A stretch of 60,000 bases of DNA from Polytrichum commune (lineage: Eukaryota; Streptophyta; Polytrichopsida; Polytrichales; Polytrichaceae), in assembly GCA_950295325.1 (NCBI GenBank), contig OX485803.1, forward strand, positions 68,465,554-68,525,553, read 5' to 3'. Below the pieces are notes generated by a model. That model was not told the origin of the DNA. It saw only the letters and a program-made list of their open reading frames with translations, and made no database searches. Below, in pieces: positions 11,104 to 21,949 of this stretch. The translations under genes were made by a program, and so were the position numbers. Numbering within the stretch: the stretch's first letter is position 1; the number at the start of each line of letters is the position of its first letter.

Positions 11104-11790
11104 TATTTTATTACTTTGATTTTAACAAAATGATAAACACCTTGCCACATAAGACACCCCCATTTTACCCACTGTCACCAAAAAGCCTCCACCCTTCAAT
11201 TTCGTCCTAGCCCGAATGGAGAAGTTTATAATGACATGTAGAGATTTCTCTCTTTGTAACACAATGTATGATTCCAATCTATCGTTGGAATATACACAAC
11301 TTAGCCAAGTCTATACTATGTCTTCTTACATTCCTTAACCTCGGGTAATGTCACATCCTTGTACTTCTCTAAAGTCCACCCGGCCGCTTTGGCCACGCAT
11401 GCCTTCAAAGATATTCCTCTTGTGAAGCGAGTCCTTGCCGTCGACTCCACACTACTACATGAGTTCTCGCTTATTGATTCCATGAATTACACAAGTTTAA
11501 GTATTGATAAATACTTGTCACTTATTGTAGTTTTCTCCTCACGCTTCAACCACTATATTGGTTTAATGAACTAATGGTTATCCCTAATGGAACCAAACAA
11601 ACTTCCTTTGTTCCCCTAGACTTTACTAGCTAATAGTGTAACTTTCCCATTACTTCTTGGAATGTCCTGAAATTTTATCTGTAACTAGGGAGACAAGGCA
11701 AAAAAACATCTCACCAATTTGTAAGCCTATCCCATTTTCTGTCCGACAGTTATGACCATTTTAGTGTGTCAGTCTACCCAGATTTCAGAA
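11104..11790. other. Interior of the hAT element, no gene recognised
   Basis: Only short open frames, the longest being 71 codons at 11359-11574 without domain features. Confidence 0.45.
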
Positions 11791-12416
11791 TGTCATAACT
11801 TCCTCTCATAGGCTCCAAAGAACTTCAAATTTTGAGAGCAATCACAAAAACTAATTGTTTATGATCCCCTGAAATTTCAAACTATTTTCATTTTCTCCCA
11901 AAATGTTATGGCCTTTTTAGCCTGCAACTCTTGAAAACACTTCAGAATGATATATCTCCTTCTCATCTACTCGGAATGACTTGAAATTTGTACCACAACT
12001 AGGAAACCTACAAACAACGCATCTCTCAAAATTTCATGCGTTTCCAAGCCTCTGTCCAGGAGTTATGCCCATTTCAGCTCAAAAATGTAGGCAAAGTTCA
12101 CAATGTCATAACTTCCTCTCACAGGCTCCAAAGAACTTCAAATTTTGAGAGAAATCACAAAAACTAATTGTTTATGACCCCCTGAAATTTTAAACTATTT
12201 TCATTTTCTGCCAAAACGTTATGGCCTTTTTAGTTTGCAACTCTTGAAAACACTTCAGAAAGATATATCTCCTTCTCATCTACTCGGAATGACTTGAAAT
12301 TTGTACCAAAACTAGGAAACCTAAGAACAAAGCATCCCTCAAAATTTCATGCGTTTCTAAGCCTTTGTCCAAGAGTTATGCCCATTTCAGCTCGAAAATG
12401 TAGGCAAAGTTCAGAA
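11791..12416. repeat. Two tandem copies of a 313-bp repeat
   Basis: TGTCATAACTTCC starts units at 11791 and 12104, and a diverged third start lies at 12417. The spacing is exactly 313 bp each time and the two complete units are nearly identical. Motifs such as TTATGCCCATTTCAGCTC recur. Non-coding. Confidence 0.85.
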
Positions 12417-12759
12417 TGTCATAACTTCTGCTCCAGTACTCCAAACATCCTCAGATTTTGACCATGTTCATATAAACAAGTTGTTTACTAACCCTCTAAA
12501 TTTCAACGAAGTATCTTCTTCTGCTCGGAAGTTATGCCCTTACAACCTAGACTACTCAAGAAATACCCAAGAAAAATATGAACTCAAGTACTACAACTTG
12601 AAGCCATAAAATATCTTAAAATTATTCACACCAAAACTAATTCTAACAAGAGATCAAGCCCTCTTCAAGGCCAACTAGCCTTGGCTCTCCAACTAAAAAC
12701 TAAGCACACACATGTGCTCCAATCTTGCTTCCAACACACCCACACTTATAACACGTGGG

Positions 12760-13161
12760 GTGCCTTGGAGCACGAAGGGAAGAGAGGATGAGTGAGGGAA
12801 GAATGAGGGATTATATAGTGAGTTTGAGGGGGTGAGCACCCTCAAGGCTCACGATAAGCCCTCGAGATCTCCTGCTACTTTGTAGGCTCTAATCCTATCT
12901 CCTAAGCCTTCCTCCCTCAAATGATCAACAAGAATCCTAATTCAAAGATTTAACTAACCTTGGCTTTCTACCTACCACACTTTACCAAGGTTTGTCCTTC
13001 TCCTACTTAAATCCACATCACAAAAGCCTAATGCTTCAAACTAAGTTTTCTTCAAGCTTCACTCTTTTTATATTTTTGTGGATAATCATAAATCACCAAA
13101 ACACCACTTGTAATATTTTACAAGTGTTTATAACCAATGTGGGCATCAATTTGGGCTCACA
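12760..13161 (-). mobile_element. Diverged LTR fragment (family related to LTR-A)
   Basis: Read on the minus strand it starts TGTGAGCCCAAATTGATGCC at 13161 and carries TATAAAAAGAGTGAAGCTTG, a TTGTTGAT...GAGGGAGG block and a final pyrimidine-poor zone, all in LTR-A order but clearly diverged. It was probably inserted into the hAT element. The far end is not defined. Confidence 0.6.
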
Positions 13162-13289
13162 CCCACCCTACTAGGTTGACCCTAGTTTGACCCTACGAGG
13201 AGCCTATTGTGTCGTGACGGAGGGGTCCGACCCGACACGACGCGTCATGACGGCACGACCCCGTCATGACGTCGCGATAGACAACCCTG

Positions 13290-13297
13290 GCTCCACA
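13290..13297. repeat. 8-bp target-site duplication, right
   Basis: GCTCCACA, partner of 10556-10563. Confidence 0.9.
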
Positions 13298-13935
13298 ATA
13301 TATTTTGGGAGGGGATTTGGGTCAACCGACCTAAACTATGTGGCAGCATGGGTTGAGGGCCATCCAGAGCTACCCCATGTGATGGGGCCGGGATTGAATC
13401 GACCGACTCAAACCTTGTACCATGATGGGTTCAGGTCCATTCACAATTTATTCACGCTGTGGGTTTGGGTTTGGGTCGACCGACCCAAACATTGTGAAGG
13501 TCAAACTAAAACTGCCAAAACTGGGGTAGGGGTTTGGGTTGACCGACCCAAACTTAATAAGGGTACACCCACCCATACTGGGATAGGGGTTTGGGTCGGT
13601 CGACCCAAACCTTCTCAAGGTTATATTAAAACCTCCTACAGTGGGGTAGGGGTTTGAGTCGACCGACCCAAACTTGATCAGGGTAAATCCACCCACAATG
13701 GGGTAGGGGTTTGGGTCAGTCGACCCAAACCTTAAAACATGATGTGTTTAGGCTAGTACTGAGTCCGTCTAACCCTTCTGAGCACATGAATTATGGGCCA
13801 TTAACAATTCGTTCACAGTGTGGTAAAAAATTTGGGTCGACCGATCCAAACCTCCTCAGTGTCATATTCAATCCGCCCACTATGGGGTGTGGGTTTGGGT
13901 TGACCGACCCAAACTCACCACAAAATCCGGCGTAT
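13298..13935. repeat. Array of quasi-palindromic GGGTCGACCGACCC motifs
   Basis: Nine or so units of the form TTTGGGTYGACCGACCCAAA lie near 13316, 13395, 13466, 13540, 13600, 13652, 13712, 13830 and 13895, usually 55-75 bp apart. The core and its reverse complement (GGGTCGGTCGACCC) both occur, so each unit can form a hairpin. A decayed unit may exist at 10540, left of the hAT insertion. The position upstream of the transposase gene fits the subterminal repeats that CACTA transposases bind (inference). Confidence 0.8.
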
Positions 13936-14558
13936 AATGCGGCGGAAATTGCGAGGTGGGTTGGCTTTTAGCTCATTGCGAAGTTCACAGTGGGGTTGCA
14001 TGCTGTGGATAGCTGCTCATGAACGGCAGCGTGCACGAACCTTGAAGTACAGCTCCAACTGAGAGTTCTTCCTACGATTTCAGGAGTGGGAGAAGAGCAA
14101 AAAGGACCGACTTTTGGGGCATGCACCCCTTTATATTATCCACCTCCGCTTCCCGAACTTCTTCATTGGATGCCTTTCCCGTCTAGTTTCCTGCCTAGTT
14201 TCCCGCCTAGTTCTCTAGGTTATTTCAAACCTCCTGACAGAATTTCCCACTTTTTGCTAATTAAAGAAAATGCGCATCTAACCTCAGTTGTCATCTGGAT
14301 ACCCCAGCCGTCATCTGGGTTAGCGTGTGACTGTATTGACGGTGTGTATTGAAAGTAATGTGGATATTTAATCCGTTTTTCATTGTTTTGTGTGGATATG
14401 ACATGCACCATGCACATATGTGAGGAAGGGTGGCGGCCACATTAATTTTTTTAAATGTCATGAGGAGAAAATGTTTGTGGTAAGTGATTTAGAACAAAAA
14501 CTTCTACAATGTCACTCTAATGCATCATATACATATTAAATCATGATATTAATCTACT
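13936..14558. other. Unassigned DNA between the CACTA 5' half and the solo LTR
   Basis: Contains CTGCCTAGTTTCC-type short repeats near 14180-14215 and an open frame (14086-14352) without domain features. The CACTA terminus expected here was not seen. Confidence 0.35.
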
Positions 14559-14563
14559 TCAAC

Positions 14564-15704
14564 TGTGAGGCCAAACCACCCACCCTTAAGCGTCCTAGTC
14601 CGGGTGAGGGAATGGATATCACATTCATGTTTCCATAACTCCATCTTACCAAATTCATGAGAATTCATTACATTTCCCATCAATTCTTGCACACCAATTT
14701 ATTCCATGACATGAGTACAAGCGTTTACCAACGCTCTTCTCTATTATCACAATCCTAACACCCCCTATTGTAACCCACAATCACTCACATCAAGGCTCAC
14801 CCAATAATTCCACCACCTCAAGCCTCGTGTATTCCTACTTGCTAATGAACTAATCATCTAAATCAATATTATGTAATAATCTAAATAACCAAATATTACA
14901 TAATCTAATTTGATCTATTAGTTCCCCCCTCTAATATTCAAACTCTGTCCCGCTTCACCATAGAAACCAACTGCCGTAGCAGCCCAACTTCAGTATATAC
15001 CAACTTCAGTTGAGGCCAGCTGCCGTAGCAGCCCAACTGCAGTATATACCAACTTTAGTTGAGGCCAGCTGCCGTAGCGGCCCAGCTTCAGTATATACCG
15101 ACTTCAGTTGAGGCCAACTGCCGTAGCAGCCCAACTTCAGTAGCAGCCCACCTGCGAATTAACGCCCACCTGTCCATTAATTATCAGCCTAACCACTAAG
15201 TAGCCCATCTGCGGATCAACAACCCATGTTCCATTGATTAGCAGCCCAGCTGCGAATTAGCAACCCCTGTTCCATTGATTAGCAACCTAGTTGCCGCCAT
15301 GAGAGAGCGAGAGAGAGAAAAGATGAAGAGAGGAGGAGAAGAGAGAATGAGAGGAGGAGGAAGAGGCACCCAAGACCACACCCCTTAAACCTTCTCCTAC
15401 TTAGTAGGACCTCATCCTATCCACTAAACCCTCACCCTCTAAACCAACAAGAACATGTTCTAAATCAAACATTTAAATCCAAGGCCCTTCCCCTTGCTTC
15501 ATCAAACACTACTCACTTAGCCAAAACACTCCCTAATGTCACTAAGCTTCTAATCAACCACACAAAATAGGCTTAAGGCCTAAAACAAAAACCACACCAA
15601 GCCTCACTCTTTTTATACTTTTGATTGTTTCAATAACACTTCAAATGCAATTCTAAATGAATTCTAAACATAAAACAAATATGAGCAACCATTTTGGGCT
15701 CATA
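14564..15704 (-). mobile_element. Solo LTR-A with intact target duplication
   Basis: A complete LTR in reverse orientation. The minus-strand start TATGAGCCC is at 15704 and the end CTCACA is at 14564. The five bases TCAAC flank it on both sides (14559-14563 and 15705-15709). There is no internal retroelement sequence, so it arose by recombination between the LTRs of a full element. It contains the family minisatellite at about 14960-15295. This copy defines the LTR-A ends as TATGAG...CTCACA. Confidence 0.92.
14960..15295 (-). repeat. Minisatellite inside the solo LTR-A
   Basis: Units such as CCAGCTGCCGTAGCAGCCCA and CCAACTTCAGTATATACC repeat several times and then shift to CAGCCCAGCTGCGAATTAGCA units. 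The position corresponds to the arrays of the other LTR-A copies. Confidence 0.8.
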
Positions 15705-15709
15705 TCAAC

Positions 15710-16332
15710 TCAAACATTAGAGTATATTTTAACCAATATGTAGACAAAAGAAGTCTAAACATTGTGTAACGCCTTATGGTAAGAGTCACTAAATACAATA
15801 GGTAAAGTAGTTATTAAGATCCTCGCATGAGGAATTATTAATATTGAAAACAAATGATGTCATAACAAAATTTATTTATTGTTCCAAATCTCAATTTGCA
15901 GCAATGCAAGTGACAAAAGCTTTTATATATAATATGTTGTCATCCCTAAACCCTAAACCCTACAATATTACTCTATTCTCTCGCATGCAAATGTGGCAAT
16001 GACGAATGTATGTGGACGTCGTTAAGGGGATACTAACTACCAATGTCGTTTTTTAGTTCAATCTTTCAATGATATTTGAATCCTTCCTCAAGTTCACTTC
16101 AAGTTTACTAATGTGTGTGAGCAAAACATCCAAAGTTGGACCCTTAAACCCTTATAACATCCACAACATGAAATACGTATTGACTAAACCCTAAACCAAT
16201 TAGTATATCATGTTTAAACGTCCCAAATAACATATTCACATGATCAAGATTGTATTTACTATAACCTTCTTATTAGACTCTTCTTCATATACAAACAACA
16301 TTTGTTATATCTTTCTCCATTATCTAATATAA
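15710..16332. other. AT-rich DNA with short interstitial telomeric repeat
   Basis: CCCTAAACCCTAAACCCTA at about 15944-15962, with a further CTAAACCCTAAACC near 16184. No gene was recognised. Confidence 0.6.
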
Positions 16333-17748
16333 CACTATATTCGTTAATCGGAGACTTTTGAAAGTCTCAAAATAAAATATGCCCATAGTTTGGGATGCCA
16401 ATATTGTGGGCATACGAAATATTGGGAACATCAAGAACATAACGATTTCAAATTTTGCACGTAAAGCATATTCTTATTACTAAAAATAGAGAATTTCAAT
16501 TAAAATGACAACGTGAGCTCCATGTGGGAAATAACAATGGACTCTAAAAAAACAAATGGTTTATGTCATTATAGAGTTTGGGGTGCGCATCCCATAAGTA
16601 AGGCTTTTATGAATTTGGATGGCACATCCCAAACGTATACCACAATGGAGTGTGACAAGTCCACTAAGTCTATTAAAAACCAAGTCTACTAAGCGCCCAT
16701 GTTTTTCGCCATTAACTCCCACCTATGTTATGTTTACACATCTCCATCTTCCGCTTCATATCCATTCTCGGCGTCATTTTCCGCAGCTGCAATACGTGCC
16801 AAGTTGTCTTTGGCAAAATCTATATGTTTTTGGGGATGGTCATTGTTTCTGTTTTGGAACCTTTACGCGGCTTCCAAGCACAAAGTATAGTATCTGTGTT
16901 TATCCAGACCGGTGTATACGCTGAGTTCACTGTCCACTTAAAATTCTTTTTGGTGTCCCAACCTAAATAAGTGCGAAGGACATTTTGGTCTTTAATACTT
17001 GGACAACAATATTCCACCTCAATTTGACGAAAGTTGGGGCTAGTTCGAACAAAATTGGGTGAAGACAATGCTTTTACCAACCAAATTGGCTTGGGATGCT
17101 CCTCATCCCTTGCTCGTACGAGGACCAAATAACCTTCATGACAATCAACACCTATACGAAACGACGGTGCCGGTTGATTGCGGGCAGGGCCAACGTAATA
17201 CTCGTCCATTGTGAACTCTTCACGAACGTCTTCATTGCTGAAAAACATAGTATCGGATTCGACAACCGTCAAATGACTTTATGGCCAAAATCCTTGTGTC
17301 AAAGTCGTACGGGTGTCGCCACCAAGTGTCATCAAGGCCGAGCGAATGCGATCCAATTACGCGATCAACGGTTCATGGGTATCTCTAACACGTTTGGTGA
17401 TGTCCTCCTCGCACAACTCTTTCCAATATTCAATGAATCCGGATATGCCTTTGATGATTTCCGGCCCATTCCTCATGGGTTCGGGTTTGCAAGGCTTTGG
17501 TTCCCCATCCAGGACCAAACATTTCCCATCCTTGTCTTGACGCCATACGAGTATACCATCATCCCAGCCCCAATTAGGAGATGTGCACAAAAGCTTGAAT
17601 TGCATGGCCGGGACACCATCATCCCTCATATAGAATCGGAATTGTTGTGCTTTGGTATATCCCACCAAACGGTCCACTCCCTTCAACATGTATGGCTTGA
17701 TGAAGGCCTTGAAATTTAGTACTTCCTCAATCATGTGCGGGATCACCG
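16333..17748 (-). mobile_element. Second CACTA-ended element, 3' fragment
   Basis: The plus-strand left edge is CACTATATTCGTTAATC at 16333, the same terminus as 1858 in reverse. A subterminal hairpin GAGACTTTTGAAAGTCTC follows (16351-16368), then motifs such as GTTTGGGATGC and GCATCCCA, then the transposase 3' coding region. It is cut by LTR-A at 17749 and the 5' half is not found in the window. Confidence 0.75.
16734..17746 (-). pseudogene. C-terminal half of CACTA-element transposase (DUF7869-like)
   Basis: It starts at the LTR junction within VIPHMIEEV, matching VIPHMIKEV of the copy near 8.3 kb. It continues through GVPAMQFKLLCTSPNWGWDD and GEPKPCKPEPM to GDTRTTLTQGFWP. It then enters the C-terminal domain with YVGPA, VDCHEGY and AWKPRK, and ends FAKDNLARIAAAEN with a stop at 16736-16734. 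A frameshift near 16830 separates the last 30 or so residues, and a stop lies just after GFWP. It is better preserved than the copy at 7.9-8.3 kb and shows how the split element's two halves align. Confidence 0.75.
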
Positions 17749-18748
17749 TATGAGCCCAAAATGAGTGCTCATATTTGTTTTATGTTTAGAATTTATTTAG
17801 AATTGCATTTGGAGTGTTATTGAAACAATCAAAAGTATAAAAAAAGTGAGTCTTGGTGTGGTTTATGTTTTAGGCCTTAAGCCTATTTTGTGTGGTTAAT
17901 TAGAAGCTTAGTGACATTAGGGAGTGTTTTGTTTAAGTGTGTAGTATTTGATGAAGCAAGGGGAAAGGCCTTGGACTTTAATGTTTGAATTAGAACATGT
18001 TCTTGTTGGTTTAGAGGGTGAGGATTTAGTAGATAGGATAAGGTCCTACTAAGTAGGAAAATGTTAAGGGGGTTGGGGTTGTGGGATGCCCTCTCTCATT
18101 TCTTCCTCCTCTCTCATTTTTTTTTTTTTTTTCTCTTGTGGGTATGTGTGTGTTGTGTAGTGTGGTAGAGAATATAGTGATTAGAGGGAACTTAGAGAAT
18201 ATAGTTGATTAGAGGGAGCTTAGAAAATTAGCTGATTAGAGGGTACTGAGGTGGCAGCTCTACTAAAGTTAGCTGTGACAACAACTTATTAAGGTTAGCT
18301 GCGACGACAGCTTACTAAGGGGACTGAGACAACAGCTTACTAAGGGGACTGAGGCAGCAGTTTACTAAGGATACTGCGACAATAGCTTATTAAGGTTAGC
18401 TACGACAACAACTTACTAAGAGGACTGAGGCAGCAGTTACTAAGGATACTGCGACAGCAGCTTATTAAGGTTAGTTGAGGCAGTAGCTATACTAAGGAGC
18501 AGCTGGACTAAGGGGCAGTTAGAATGAGGGGTTAGTTAGGTCTAGTACCCTAAGTTAAGATGGATGGGTTAACTAGGTAGTTAGCCATCCGTGTAATCGG
18601 GGGTGCAATTGTGTGGGAAGTTGATAGGGGATGTGAAGATAGTACGAATAGAGAAAAACGTTTATCAACGCTTGTACTCATAATATGGAATAAATTGGTG
18701 TGACCCAAGGTTTGTGTGATGTCATGGGGATGAATGGCGGAGGAAGGG
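17749..18748 (+). mobile_element. LTR-A copy lacking its last ~85 bp
   Basis: Starts TATGAGCCCAAAATGAGTGC and follows LTR-A to GAATGGCGGAGGAAGGG. At that point the next LTR begins without any spacer. The missing end (ACTAGGACG...CCTCACA) is not found after the 3' LTR at 28354, so this is not a simple insertion of one element into another. The minisatellite lies at about 18245-18500. Confidence 0.85.
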
Positions 18749-19808
18749 TATGAGCCCAAAATGAGTGCTCATATTTGTTTTATGTTTAGAATTTATTTAG
18801 AATTGCAATTGGAGTGTTATTGAAACAATCAAAAGTATAAAAAGAGTGAAGCTTAGTGTGGATTTATGTTTAGGCCTTAAGCCATTTTGTGTGGTTAATT
18901 AGAGGGTTAGTGGTATTAGGGAGTGTTTTGATTAGAGGAGTAGTGTTTGATGAGGCAAGGGGAAGTGCCTTTGATTTAAATGTTTGAATTAGAACATGTT
19001 CTTGTTGGTTTAGGGGGTAAGGAGTTAATGGATAGGATAAGGTCCTACTAAGTAGGAAAATGTTAGAGAGGACGTGGTTGTGGGTGCCCTCTCTCTTTCC
19101 TTCCTCCTCTCTCTCATTCTCTCTCTCTCTCGTGTGGTGTATGTGGGTGTGTGTGTGTGGAGTAGGGTGGTAGAGAATGTAGTTGATTAGAGGGAGTTTA
19201 GTAATTTAGTTACTAAGGGAGCTTAGAGATTTTAGTTATTAAGGGGAATAAGTACAGCAGCTGGGCTAAGTAGCGAGACAACAGCTGGCTAAGATAATGA
19301 AATAGCAGCTGGGCTGAGTAGCGAGGCAGCAGTTGGACGAAGTAGCGAGACAGCAGCTGGCTAAGGTAATGAAACAGCAGCTGGGCTAAGTAGCGAGACA
19401 GCAGCTGGACTAAGTAGCGAGACAGTAGCTGGCTAAGGTAATGAAACAACAGTTGGAGCTAAGTAGCGAGGCAATGGTTGGGACTAAGTTGGTCGATACA
19501 ACACTATACTACGGAGCAGCTGGACGAATGGGTAGTTAGAATGATGGTTAGCTAGGTAGTTAACTATCCGCGTAATTGGGGGTGTAATCGTGTGGGAAAG
19601 TTGATAGAGGGTGAGAAGATAGTACCAATAATGAAAAGTGTTTATCAACGCTTGTACTCATAATATGGAATAAATTGGTGTGACCCAAGTTATGTGTGAT
19701 GTCATGGGAATGAATGACTGAGGAAAAACAAACTAGGATGAATATGAATGTGATAGTCATACCCTCACCCGGACTAGGACGCTTAAGGGTGGGCGGTTTG
19801 GCCTCACA
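18749..19808 (+). mobile_element. 5' LTR (LTR-A) of the Ty3/gypsy element
   Basis: TATGAGCCC...CCTCACA, 1060 bp. It has a TATA box TATAAAAAG (18836-18844), a pyrimidine tract, a minisatellite (about 19247-19520) and a poly(A) signal AATAAA (19669-19674). The first 25 bases begin and end with the inverted pair TATGAGC/GCTCATA. It is followed by the primer-binding site four bases downstream. Confidence 0.9.
19247..19520 (+). repeat. Minisatellite inside 5' LTR
   Basis: Units of the form AAGTAGCGAGACAGCAGCTGG alternate with AAGGTAATGAAACAGCAGCTGG. Unit length is about 22-27 bp. Confidence 0.85.
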
Positions 19809-19812
19809 TAAA

Positions 19813-19830
19813 TGGTGCGTCCGCTGGGAG
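19813..19830 (+). other. Primer-binding site of the Ty3/gypsy element
   Basis: TGGTGCGTCCGCTGGGAG lies four bases after the 5' LTR. It begins with TGG (pairs with tRNA CCA). It resembles the TGGCGACTCCGCTGGGG-type site that I recall as a tRNA-Arg primer in some plant Ty3 elements. The tRNA identity is not certain. Confidence 0.65.
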
Positions 19831-20734
19831 TGAAGCGGATTAGAGAAGACTTGGAGGCGATTAGAGAAGACTTGGAGGCAATTAGGGAAGATTTGGAGGC
19901 GACATCGTGGGAGATAGGGATGAGCGCTTAGCTCATGGTAAAAGTCCTACTTATACTTCGTGATTTTGGTGATTTTTTAGTTTAGTTATTTTGATTAATT
20001 TCTTGGAATGAATTGCATATTTTCTTATTGCATTTTGTTTTGAGGAGGAAGCGCGGCGAAGGTACGTCCTCAATATTTTGGGGATTTACTAAAAACATTA
20101 AAATAACCTTATGATCGATTAGTTCACTAAGAAATTAGAGGGGTAATTAACCTTAGGACATTTGACTTTGACACTCACCTCTGGGTGAGTCTCCAAGTCT
20201 TGGGAGTTTTGACATTTTATGCTTTAGATTAGATTGTTAGTTTAGAAATTTTGTGTTTATTATCACTTGAGTCACGGTCGAGGGGAGTGCTAATTTGCAG
20301 GGGGATGCGATTGCTCAAGGTACGAAATTTCTTCAAAGTGATTTGTTAACTAATTAAGGAATGATTTTTGCACTCGTGGTTGTCATTTATCCGTTGTAAA
20401 GGGTAATTCCTTAGTCATAGCATAGTGTTGATACGGTGCATGACGACGGTCAACCCCTCACTCTCGGTGTTGTAGTGAGTGTCAATGGAATGGAAGGTTT
20501 TAGAGGTGATGCTCTAGCCCGACCGAAAATTGATATGAGCATGCCTATCCCCTGTTTGGGATTGTTCATCTAAGTGGGCTTGCATGTTTTCTTCCTCACC
20601 TCCTCAATTTTTAATTCACATAAAGAAAAATGGTAATATTAATGAGTGAAGGTAGTGAGGAGTATGATTGGTCAAGTGAGGGTTAATCGATTCTTTGGGG
20701 AATGCAAGGTAAGACTTGATCCCAAAAACCAAAC
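19831..20734 (+). other. Untranslated leader of the Ty3/gypsy element
   Basis: Begins with three tandem copies of a 21-bp unit (GAAGACTTGGAGGC core, 19843-19905). Several GGTACG/GGTAAG donor-like sites occur. No open frame of note. Confidence 0.6.
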
Positions 20735-21670
20735 TTGACATTAGGATTAGAAAGATCTAGACGTAGGAGGACATCATCTAGAATTAGTGATGTTATAGAA
20801 GCTGTTGATGTTATATTAGAAAGTTGTTTGAATATTGAACCTAGTTTTAGTCCATTGTTAGAGACTTTAGAAGAGGAGCATAGAGTGGAGAAAGAGGCAA
20901 CTCCCTCTAATTTGATTGGTGAGAGATCTTCGGATGCTTATTCGCCTAGGGAAGAAATTCCGATACATATTGATAGAGACATAGGAGAGGATCCACCGGT
21001 TGACATGGCACGACGAGGGGATGACGAGAGTCCTATACCGGAGGAAGACCCCATTGATCCATTGGTTAGACCGAGAGGTTTACCAATTGTGGTTCCACAA
21101 AACTTACAAGCGGTGGATATGCCATCCCACCTCCCTAAGTTTTATGGAACCAAGGATGAGGATCCTTCTAGGCATATGGAGAGGTACATCGAGAGGTTGG
21201 CTAGTTCTCTTGTAACCAATCCGGGATATTGGTTGGTATGGTTTCCCACGACTTTGGAGGGTGAGGCTTATGAGTGGTATAGAGACCATGCCGAGGGACA
21301 TTTTAGAAGATGGGAGCAATTGCAAAGGGAGTTTTTGAATGAATTTCGGCCGGAGGTTGGTCAAAGCACGGCGTTGAGGGCATTGGCCTCGTTGAAGCAA
21401 AGTAGGGAAGAGGACATTTCGGCCTACATTGGAAGGTTTGATTTAGTGTGTACACGGTTTGTGGGCACCATGCTCAATGATGACACACTAAAGTAATTCT
21501 TCATTCAAGGATTCTTTAAGTCGGGGACAATTAGGGGTGTTCTTGAGAAGAATCCTCAAACATTGGCGGATGCCAAACGGGCAGCTAGAGAGATGGAGAC
21601 TTTGGATAGAGACCATGAGAGGTTGTGGAGAAGGGAAGATGAATTGATACCACAATTCATTCTCATTTGA
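20735..21670 (+). pseudogene. gag (capsid domain) of the Ty3/gypsy element
   Basis: The long frame opens without an ATG (first codon TTG). It carries a basic start, an acidic linker and a retrotransposon gag domain with the recognisable block PKFYGTKDEDPSRHMERYIE, then GEAYEWY and FLNEFRP. A TAA at 21494-21496 sits where the frame otherwise continues FFIQGF, so it is probably a mutated CAA codon. Gag homology runs on to about 21660 before more stops. Gag packages the element's RNA; this copy cannot make the whole protein. Confidence 0.85.
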
Positions 21671-21949
21671 CCGAGGTTGATGGCAAGGGAGCCGGTCAAG
21701 TATGATAGTCAAGTTTCTTATGTCATTGTTGACACCGGCCCACGTCATTTAGCGGTTAGAGAACCGGCACCACTTCTAGTACCACTGGCCCCTAGAGCGG
21801 ATCCTCACATTGATGAAGTGGAGAGAAGATTGGGTGCTAGTCAATTGGAAATTTCAAGAGGCTATGATTAAGCAAATGCAAAGTCTTACGGATCAAATGT
21901 CTTTGATGATCAAGAGCCAACAACCGGGTCCCCCTCCTCCAATTGAGTC

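Larger units (their letters stand above)
10564..13289. mobile_element. hAT-like DNA transposon, non-autonomous, 2726 bp
   Basis: The left end is CAGGGTTGTCTATTGTGTCG. The right end, reverse complemented, is CAGGGTTGTCTATCGCGACG, so the inverted ends match for 13 bases and then diverge. A perfect 8-bp duplication flanks it. Both subterminal regions are packed with GTCGTGACGG/GTCATGACGG motifs in both orientations, as expected for transposase binding sites. No BED zinc finger or hAT dimerisation domain is encoded. The interior is a C-rich repeat, a 313-bp tandem repeat and an LTR-like fragment, so it depends on a transposase supplied elsewhere. Confidence 0.85.
7881..13975 (-). mobile_element. 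5' half of the CACTA-ended transposon (with hAT insertion)
   Basis: Transposase 5' coding region plus the upstream DNA with the quasi-palindromic array, interrupted by the hAT element at 10564-13289. The outer terminus (expected to read TAGTG on the plus strand) could not be found near 14 kb, so the right edge is approximate. The left edge is the LTR-A junction. Confidence 0.5.

Noticed and set aside
13298-13935. Evenly spaced palindromes considered as a CRISPR array
   Set aside because: The repeats vary in sequence and orientation, spacers are of uneven length, and the setting is a eukaryotic transposon with no cas genes.
20640-21496. Intact gag gene with its own ATG
   Set aside because: The open frame starts at a TTG, the first in-frame ATG is well inside, and a stop at 21494 cuts the domain short; called a pseudogene.
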